From Colius striatus (lineage: Eukaryota > Chordata > Aves > Coliiformes > Coliidae), in NCBI RefSeq assembly GCF_028858725.1, contig NC_084790.1, positions 2,238,001 through 2,302,000 of the forward strand: a stretch of 64,000 bases of DNA. Reading direction: 5' to 3'. Numbering within the stretch: the stretch's first letter is position 1; every line of letters begins with the position of its first letter. The notes beneath the pieces are model-generated. The model saw only the letters and a program-made list of their open reading frames with translations. It did no database searches and had not been told where the DNA came from. Shown piece by piece: positions 55,571 to 64,000 of this stretch. The translations under genes were made by a program, and so were the position numbers.

Positions 55571-58484
55571 CACTTCCTACTTGCATTAGGCTGTCTAGCA
55601 CAGAGCTCAACATCAGCAGACACCCAACTCCTCCAAGTCTTCTCTTGCTATTAGCTTCTAGTGGCACAGGCTCCTGGCAAAACAGAGAGTTTGATAAAGC
55701 AACCTGTAAGTGCATGTGAAGCCCTTTTGGAAGTCTAATTCCAGCTATAGGATATTTGGCTCTACATGAATTGCCTGTACCTATATGGTAACTCAGCTGT
55801 CACATGACTTTTGACTTTCAGGTCGCTGTTCTTTCACCTTTTCTAATGAAACCACACTCTTCCCAAGTTAAAAATGTTATATTGTACTATTTGGGTCATT
55901 CATGGCTAAACCCCATGATTTCTGATTGATGATGAGTAAAAAGAGGAGCTGTCATGACACACAGCCAACTCCAGCTGCCTATCCAATATGGATTTAATCA
56001 CAGGCACAACACAAGTATGTTTTCCACTCTTCTTCCCTACAGTTTATTGACCTAAATATCTGAGATATTCATGCAGGCCTGAAACAACACTGCAGACATA
56101 AAGAAAACATTAATGAAAGTATTACTTCTGACATTCTCCCCCTCCCTTTTTTGTCTCTCTAGGAACTCCACTAGTTGGTAATGGGAACATTACATTACAT
56201 GTGCTCAGCTGATTTGAGAATTAGACCACTATAGTCATGAAAACTCAGTGAAAGATTTTTCCTTACTGTTCTATTGCTGTCTCTAAACCACCAAGAGGGA
56301 ACAGAAAGTCTGTTCATTAGAGCAGGTATTGAAGCAATGCCTTTACGAGTCTCCTAAAAGCCATATGGGTAAGAAACAACTGTGGGAATTAGGATAAAGA
56401 GCACTTTTGGGCATCAACCTGAAGTCTTGTAGCTCATTTTAATGAAGAAGAGTAACATTAACTGCAACACTGACTGGCCAAAAGACAAACATCCCCTCCA
56501 AATCCCATCCAAAACGTTAGTCCTTAGTAGAGCCTGGAATCATTAATATATGAACATGTTACTCTTTACAAAAGGAAGCGTTATCTGACTTCTAAGGATA
56601 TCCTAATACATGGCAAATGCAGGAGGAAAATCAAGTGCCAGGGTGTTTAACTCCCAGTTGCAGTTGTCACAGCATCATACACACTTTGGTCAATATAACA
56701 TCACTAGCTCCTTTTTGCCCCATTTTTCACTTCTTTGTGCAATTTAGAGACCTTGAGAGAGAAATGGAAGAATCCCTTGGGTTTTTGAGACAAGCTTCTG
56801 TTCTCATAGCTCCTGTGCAAAGGCCTCCTTATTTGCAAGAGGGCTTAGGGCCTGGGAACCCAGCGAGGGGCAAGTGGAGGAGCTTCTCACACTCTTTCTT
56901 ACCAAGCTAAAAACCACTCTTTTTTGTTGTTGTTGTTTCTATCAATCAAACCCTACATGAGGCCTCCCTTCAACTTACAGGCTCCTCACCTTTGTATTAT
57001 GATCCTGCTAGTCACTGTCATGGCAACCACAGAGGCCATTCCAGCAAACTGCCTTGGCGATTAGAATGAGGCCTGTGGACTGGGAATCCCAGCTCTGGAG
57101 TTAACAGCCCTGTGGAGGGGCCAAGGGTGAGGAAGGAGTCAGTGCAGTGGGAACTTTGCATCATAACTACCAGTAAATTTTCATATAAGTAAAGAAAAAA
57201 CAGCCTGGAAAGGTTTCCTCAAAGATGGATCTGGGTACAGAGAGCCCTTCTGGCTGCAGCTAATAGGGGAGACTGCACAAAGATGTTTGTGGCCTTCACC
57301 ACATTCCTCTGTTTGCCTATGAAGGCACAGAACAGTTCCAGGGAAACAAACATTGTCATCCCAGAAAGCTCACACACCTTACAGGGAGTTTATTCTCATT
57401 TAGGCCTCTATCAAACTGTTCCCGATGCTATAAGAGATAGCTGCCCATTGATTTCTTGCATCACCTTTTCATTACCCAAACTTGTATTTACTCGTTTTTC
57501 TCTGATGAAACAACTGTAAAGGAACTGATGAAGCAGCCCAGTCCCCTACAGAAAAGCTCATTTTATCCTTTGGAACACATTAACTGCATTTTCTTCTCGT
57601 TTGCTTAGAGAACTCACTGCCATCAGGAAGCGACTGTCCATAATGTCTCATTTTGATGTTTTGCAGTGTTAGGACTGATCAAAGTCTCCCAAAAGCTTTA
57701 CAGCTTCTGATACTGACACATCTATATAAGATATTAAACTTGGAGCCTTTTAGCAGCACTCAGCTTATCTGGGGCAAATGCTGTAAGAATGAAAATCAAC
57801 ACAGTTCTACTCTGAGCTTTTAAAAGCTTTTCCTTTTATTGCTTGTTTAATCGTTTTGTCTTACAGAAGGGTGTTTCTCAAGTCCCACATTCACTTCCTT
57901 AGGTGATCACATTGCTGCTTCTCTCTCTTTAATGGAGAAACAGGATTCTGTGCGTTCACGTGCCTCAGCACCTCAGGCTTGATTTCTAGTTTATAAACAC
58001 TCCTGCTACTAAGAATTCTGCCACAGATGCCAAGAGCCTTTGCTTTCTTGTGACATGCGAACACTGGCTAACTGATGGGATTGATGTGTAGGTGTTGAGC
58101 TTGAGCTGGCAGTGAGCACTGCACAATGGCTGTTGATTGACCTGTACAAGAGGGGTTGGATGGTCACAACACAGTTCCACACATGGACTCTATCACCTGC
58201 CTTGTCAGAGGAGGAACGTTTGAAGTAGTAGCCAAGGGCAGTGGTGAAACTTTAAACCCCTGGATGTGGTTGGTTTCACCTTCCCAGATGAGGGCTAAAG
58301 CTTCCAATTCTGGAAACTTTATCTGGAAATAAATATTTGTTCAGCCTGAGGTGGATTCTTCCCTCTGTCAAATTGAATTCCCTTAGTGCCTGATCACAAC
58401 ACATTCTCCCTTGGTTATTACTTGTTCTGGCCTATCTTCTGCAAATGCTTAGTAGCCTGGCTCTAATGTCACATCGAGATGATC
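55571..58484. other. Unassigned, no feature seen
   Basis: About 2.9 kb without CR1 signature or supported gene. Confidence 0.5.
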
Positions 58485-58890
58485 AGGGGACTGGAGCATC
58501 TTTCTTATGAGGAAAGGCTGCAGGACCTGGGACTGTTAAGCCTAGAGAAGAGAAAGCCGAGGGAGGTACCTCATTAACACGTAAAAGTACTTCAAAGGTG
58601 GATGTCAAGGGGATGGGGTGGCACTTTTTTCTGTTGTCTCAAGTGATAGGACAAGGGGTAACGAACATAAGCTGGAACACAAACAGTTCCACTTACTTTG
58701 GTGTTGAGATGAGGGAGCTCTGGCGCAGGCTGCCCAGGGAAGGTGTTGAATCTCCTTCTCTGGAGCTTTCCAAACCTGCTTGGACACATTTCTGTGCCCC
58801 CTGATTGAGGGCAACGTTCTTTAGCAGGCAGTTGGGCTGGATGAGCTCTGGAGGGCCCTTCCCACCTCCACCATTCTGTGACTCTGTAAC
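58485..58890 (+). mobile_element. CR1 3'-end fragment, sense, moderately diverged
   Basis: gaggaaaggctgcaggacct, later gagggagctctggcgcaggc and the tail ccaccattctgtgactctgt. Confidence 0.87.
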
Positions 58891-58980
58891 ACAGATTTTT
58901 CCATCCTAAACTATTCTGTAGCATCCTTATCTATGCAATTCTGCTTCTTCAGCATGTCAGACCCTGCATGAGTGGAAAAT

Positions 58981-58997
58981 GTGTGTGTGTGTGTGTT
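58981..58997. repeat. (TG)n microsatellite, short
   Basis: About eight TG/GT repeats (gtgtgtgtgtgtgtgt). Confidence 0.8.
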
Positions 58998-59634
58998 AAC
59001 AAATTTCACCTCGATTTCCCTCATCTTCACATTTACATTGTTTTGGGGCATCCACTAGAAACATTTCATGCTCTATTTTTTTGGTGATACACAGAAGTAA
59101 AAAGAGCAAGACATGTAGTAGTGAAGAAAACATGATAAAAATCACTTTTTTTTTGTCTCCATAAACCATAACTGTCACATCCTGAGTCACAGCAGGAACC
59201 GTGGTGCCTCTCTGTCTTCGAGCAATGAACCACAGGAGTGACAGTCGCGGTCACCTTCTAGCAAAGGATTTTGTTCCTCAGGCCCATTTCTCCCACAATA
59301 GCAACAGGCCAATGACAAGAAAAAAATAGCTTCTTCTCTTACTCCCAGACAACAATCTGGCAAACACACTTATAATTTGCTGAAGGGGCCTGGAGTGTGT
59401 GTTAAGCCATAAACATAAAATGAAACCAATTTAGGATAGAGCCACGAGGGAAAGGTTGTAACAAGGGAAAAAGGAGCATGAGTTCAGAAAATCTGTGGAG
59501 AGCCTTATCCCTGGACTTAATGACCACACAGGACTCATGAAGTCCAAAAGTACACCAGCTCCTGAGCTTGGACAAGTTTTCCTGTTGCAAAAACAAGTCT
59601 TCACACTTCTCTTTTGAGTAATTCAGAATAATAG

Positions 59635-59830
59635 TCATAGAAACAGAATAGTTATGGTTGGAAAAGGCCTTTAAGATCTTCGAGTGCAAAAGCATCCAAA
59701 CCTCACACTGCCAAGCCCTTCACTAAAGTAAACAATATCCCTCAGCACCTCATCCATGTGTCTTTTAAATACCTCTAGGGATGATGACTCCAGCATCTCC
59801 CCGAGCAGCTCTATCTTGTCCTATCTGAAG
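59635..59830 (-). mobile_element. Old CR1-like fragment, antisense
   Basis: agaatagttatggttggaaa, aggcctttaagatcttcgag, then cagcacctcatccatgtgtc and gatgactccagcatctcc. This is a common avian CR1-type 3' end, reversed and diverged. Confidence 0.65.
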
Positions 59831-60204
59831 CCATGGTTTCCCTCATCCTTTGCCATTAGCTGTAGTGTAGGGTGCCTGGATTTGTTTGCTCTTGCTAACT
59901 GGACACATAAGGATTGGCCTTTCCTAAAGGAATTGGATCCAGCTGGGAATGTAACAACTGTTTGATATGCTTAGATGTGGACATCTTTCATGCAAAGGAG
60001 TTCTTCCTTCCCTCTCAGCTTGGAAGCAGGTTCCTTGGCTCTCAACAGCAGCAGCAAGCAAATCTTGCCAGTAGGTCTATGGAACAGTCAGTGTAAACCC
60101 AGCAAAATGCTGACATCTAGCCTAAAGTGGGCTACAACAATTCAGTGATGAGTTTAAAAGTGCAAAGCAAAAGAATAATGGAGCTTCTCAATAAAACACC
60201 TGCA

Positions 60205-60325
60205 AGCTCCACCTGGATGAGTTCCTGTGTGCCCTACTCTAGGTGGTGCTGCTCTGGCAGGGGGGTTGCACTGGATGAGCTTTAAAAGTCCTTCCCAGCC
60301 CTTAAGATTCTGTGATATTGTGATC
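60205..60325 (+). mobile_element. CR1 3'-end fragment
   Basis: ctccacctggatgagttcct, ctctaggtggtgctgctctg, gggttgcactggatgagctt and the attctgtgatattgtgat tail. Confidence 0.85.
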
Positions 60326-61604
60326 CTTTAACTCTATTCTAATTATTTATTAAGTAACAGGAGGGGAGGGGGAAGGCAGCTTCTTTTTAAGCCTTTAAAA
60401 CATTAAAAAGTGCTTTTTTTTTAAACCTTAGGGCCAACTTGACAGAAATAAGGCTCATTTTGCCAAGAATTACAGGTCGATATCTCCACCTCGTGGCGTG
60501 AGGTGGAAGTATCTGTAGGAAGCAAAATGCTCTTCATAAATGCTCTTTTCTGCAAAGGCAACGCATTAAATTCAGCTTCGTAAATTCTTTTCCAAGGCAA
60601 ATCGTGTTTGTCAGCACAAAGGCAGGGAGGAATGAGAATGGAAGATAAAAACTGACTGCATACATACATGTGTGATGGTGGAACGTAGAACATGAGCGTG
60701 CTGCACTCAGTTACCCTCCCTGTATGCAGCATGAATAGCTTTTGATGCCAGGTTTAAAGCATTCTTATCTTTTAACCGCTTCATTTGGTTTTTAAAAGAA
60801 GAGTTTAGGACAGTTCTGTGCAATTTAATACAGAAAATAAGGCCTAAACTCTCAAAGTTTTCCTCAAATCACTTGAGTCACAGTATTTAGAGGTATAACC
60901 TCTGCAATTCATAACCATATTCTGGAACAGCCCACAATCATCTAAGAATTAGCTTATATACCCAGGTCTTGTCCACCCTGCTCCATCCCTTTTATTGTTT
61001 CCAGTTGGTAAGCTCCCAGTTAGTAATAGAAACTCTTGTTTGGCAAATTCACCTGCCTGATTTAGAAATGATTGCCTGATTTTTGTAACTTTAATTGTTC
61101 TGATAAAGTGATGATTCATTAAAAGAAAGGAAAATGAGTCAAAGATCAGAATGGCTCCGTTTTCTCAGGCTACTGAGCAAGCACCCACCGTGTGCTAAAG
61201 GCATACACATGCTTTGACCTAGAGGATAGCTAAGACCAGGGTTTCCAGAACACTTTGTAGTTTTACACTCTCTTGATTAGTTATTGAGCAGTGGGAGGCT
61301 TTAGATTACACCCAGTCTCCAGGTGTATTAGTAACCATGGCATTTTGGTTCCACTTGCATTGATGAGATGGTGATTTGCAAATGCTACTTGAAAGCAGAT
61401 GATGTATAATAAATCATCAGAAATACCTTTTTCTCAGTCTTTACTTTCTTTCAAAGCATGTTTTTGTCACATAAGACAATACACTGTAGAAGGGTATCAC
61501 AATATCTCCTTATTTCCCACCTGACACTCTAAAAACATGAAAAGCAAACCAGCCTCTTAATTTATTCAAAACAAGAGAAAAAAGGAAACTAACTTCCTCT
61601 GAAT
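60326..61604. other. Unassigned, no feature seen
   Basis: No gene seen. A small perfect 7-bp hairpin (ccacctc/gaggtgg around gtggcgt) at about 60487-60507 is the only structure noted. Confidence 0.5.
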
Positions 61605-62990
61605 TTCACAGAATCAACGAATCTGAAGGGCTGGAAGGGACTTTGAAAACTCATCCAGTGCAGCCCCCCTACCAGAGCAGCACCACCTAGAGCAGGGCAC
61701 ACAGGGACTCATCCAGCTGGGGTTGGGATGGCTCCAGACAAGGAGCCTCCACAGCCCATCTGGGCAGCCCCTGCCAGTGCTCCCTCACCTCAGTAGGGAA
61801 CAAATTCTGCCTTGTGTTGCTTTGGAGCCTCTTCTGTTGCAGCTTGTCCCCATTGCCCCTTGTCCTGTCATTGGCCATCCCTGAGCACAGCCTGGCTCCA
61901 GCCTCCTCACACCCACCCTTGATGCATTTGGAACATGAATGAGCTCACCCCTCAGGCTCCTCTTCTCCCAGCTGCAGAGCCCCAGCTCCCTCAGCCTTTC
62001 AGCACAAGGCAGATGCTCCACTCCCTTCAGCATCTCTGTGGCCCTGCACTCAACTCTCTCCAGCAGCTCCCTGTCCTTCTGCAACTGAGGGGCCCAGCAC
62101 TGGCCACAATCTTCCAGCTGCAGGCTCAGCAGGGCAGAGCAGAGGGGGAGCAGAACCTCTCTGCACCTCCTGCCCACAGCCCTTCTCATCCAGCCCAGGC
62201 TGCCATTGGCCTTCTTGGCCACGAGGCCACGTTGCTGGCTCCTGCTCATGCTGCTGCCCACCAGCACCCCCAGCTCCCTTTCCCCTGCCCTGCTCTCTAA
62301 CACTTCATTCCCCAGCCTGTGCTGCTACATGGGCTTGTTCTTTCCCAGATGCCAGACTGTGCACTTGCCCTTGCTGAATGTCATTGGATGTCTCTCTGCC
62401 CAAGCCTACAGCCTGTGCAGGGCTGGTTGGATGGCAGCACAGCCTCTGGGGTGTCAGCCACTGCCTCCAGTTCAGTATCATCAGCAAACTTGCTGCCAGT
62501 GCCTCTGTTCCCTCAGCAAGGTCATTCATGAATAGATTGACCAGCACCAGTCCCAGCACCGACCCCTGAGGGACTGCACTGGACACAGGCCTCCAACCAG
62601 ACCCTGCCCCATTGATCCCAACTCTCTGCCTTCTTCCCTTCAACCAGTTCACAACCCACCTCACTCCCTGATCCTTGAGCCCACAGACTCTCAGTTTTGC
62701 TGTGAGGATGCTGTAGCAGAGGGTGTGAAATGCTTTACTGAAATGCAGATAAACCATATCCAGTGCACTACCACCATCCATGCACCTGGTTACATCTTCA
62801 GAAAAGCCTGTCAGGTTGGTCAAACATGATTCCCCTTTGGTAAAACCATACTGACCGTTCCTAATGATCATCTTGTCCTTTAAATGCCTGGAGACAGCAC
62901 CCAGGATAAGTCATTCCATCACCTTTCCAGGGATGGAGGTGAGGCTGACCAGTCTGTAGTTACCTGGCTCCTCCTTTAACCTCTTGGAGG
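61605..62990 (-). mobile_element. CR1 LINE fragment, antisense, longest copy (~1.4 kb) with RT domain
   Basis: Reversed 3' tail at 61608 (cacagaatcaacgaatctga). The - strand frame 62305-62871 encodes CR1 reverse transcriptase pieces: [20 protein letters not shown], then [19 protein letters not shown] and [20 protein letters not shown]. The usual catalytic YADD-type block is not intact and the frame breaks after it. Same subfamily as the copy at 4302-5475. Confidence 0.93.
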
Positions 62991-64000
62991 ATAAATTATC
63001 AGGTGATAAACAAGGAAAATATAGTTCAAGGCTTTGACTACAGAAGAAAAATAACGAGGAAGACCAGCACCAAAGCTCTGCTCCCACTCAGGATCTGCAC
63101 TCATCAGGGGCTTTGGGCTCATTGCATCTGCTGGAGCCCTGATCAATCTGAATTTGCTTTTCATGGGCTACATCATTTACAACATCTCCCAAAACAGTGG
63201 AAGTGGTGTGCAGTGAAATAGATGGAAGCCACAGTTACACTGCATTTACAAAGGCTACCAGTAGAGAGAGATGCTCCCCCACTAACAATGAAATCCTTTG
63301 GAGGAGAAATTCTAGCGAGAAGAGTTTAAATTGAGCAGCAATAGGTCCTGGTCGGTGTGAAACAACACAACAGCTGTAATGTGTTCGATGATGTCTGCAG
63401 AATTACTTAGTAGAACGACAAAGGGTAACTAACTGAACTTTCCCTCCTATGTAGGATGGCAGAGGACGTCTTTAATACCTTTAAATAACTTTGGTTTAAT
63501 TGCATTTAGTTCAGCTAGCTCCAGGGAAAGAAATCTCACAGCACAATGATGAAAGCAGCAGCAAAAGATGGTCTCAAGAGAAGCAGTGCAGAAGTCTGAG
63601 CACTGAAGGAACTCAAAAGCTCATCACTTGTCAGATGAGCCTCTAAATTGAGTACCCTGCACTCTGTCCCTCCTCAAAATGCGTGAAAGTGTAAGTGTAG
63701 GTTTGTTAAAATCACCACAAAATAAAGAGGGTTTGCAAAGGTTGAGTGTTCTGTTCCTCTCTCTCCCCCTGGGAATGCCATGGTTCCTGGATCTTTCATG
63801 TGGTCTGATGAAAACAACAGATGAGTCCTGCAATCGGCCAAAAGCTGAGCTAATTTTATATTTCTCCAAATATCTGCCCCTCAACCTCTTTTAACTGTTC
63901 CTTTGCTGATCCAAATATATATACACATCTATATATTCTTGATTTAATAGAAAGCTTCTGGTGCCTTGGATCTTGTTCAGGACATTCAGCTCTTCATGAA
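62991..64000. other. Right end of window, no feature seen
   Basis: No exon of MEOX1, the next gene expected from human synteny, could be found; only short chance frames. Confidence 0.5.

Noticed and set aside
60421-60732. 103-codon frame on -
   Set aside because: No splice signals or similarity recognised; probably chance.
62305-62871. 188-codon open frame on - near the right end
   Set aside because: It is CR1 reverse transcriptase remnant (VPQGSVLG block), not a host gene.

Overview
This is a stretch of bird nuclear genome. The evidence is three intron-bearing vertebrate genes with clear one-to-one human relatives, short introns, and about twenty fragments of the avian LINE CR1, recognised by their reverse-transcriptase remnants and their 3' ends (a run like ggttggactagatgatct, then a short ATTCTATGA-type tail). 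By my boundaries CR1 makes up roughly one sixth of the window. Several copies look nearly identical, so CR1 was active recently in this lineage. That is more like woodpeckers and their relatives than chicken, but I cannot name the species.

Layout. 1-10.9 kb: the 3' half of MPP3 on the + strand (end of the SH3/HOOK region and the whole guanylate-kinase-like domain), nine exons including a 21-nt microexon. 11.6-19.2 kb: a complete seven-exon RAB18-like small GTPase on the - strand, tail-to-tail with MPP3. It has unusual residues at catalytic positions and ends in CVLS. 19.1-19.5 kb: a CpG-rich divergent promoter shared with DUSP3. 19.4-28.9 kb: complete DUSP3 (VHR phosphatase), three coding exons on +, with a related LTR-like repeat in each of its two introns. 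35.4-38.9 kb: complete SOST (sclerostin), two exons on +, 213 codons, with a nested CR1 lying almost against the exon 2 acceptor.

40.7-42.1 kb: an unrecognised, probably spliced - strand gene, convergent with SOST. At least two exons fit in phase, and its stop codon lies inside a CR1 tail. 42-64 kb: the interval that in human lies between SOST and MEOX1 (the van Buchem region). Here it holds many CR1 copies, a 44-bp minisatellite, a CR1 inverted repeat and two AT-rich segments that could be SOST/MEOX1 enhancers. I see no recognisable known protein-coding gene from 43 kb to the end.

The order MPP3-DUSP3-SOST matches human 17q21. The differences are the RAB18-like gene between MPP3 and DUSP3, and the unknown gene just behind SOST. 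The genes do not form a pathway. MPP3 is a scaffold at cell junctions, DUSP3 dephosphorylates MAP kinases and other phosphotyrosine targets, the RAB18-like protein should act on membranes or lipid droplets, and sclerostin is a secreted Wnt antagonist of bone.
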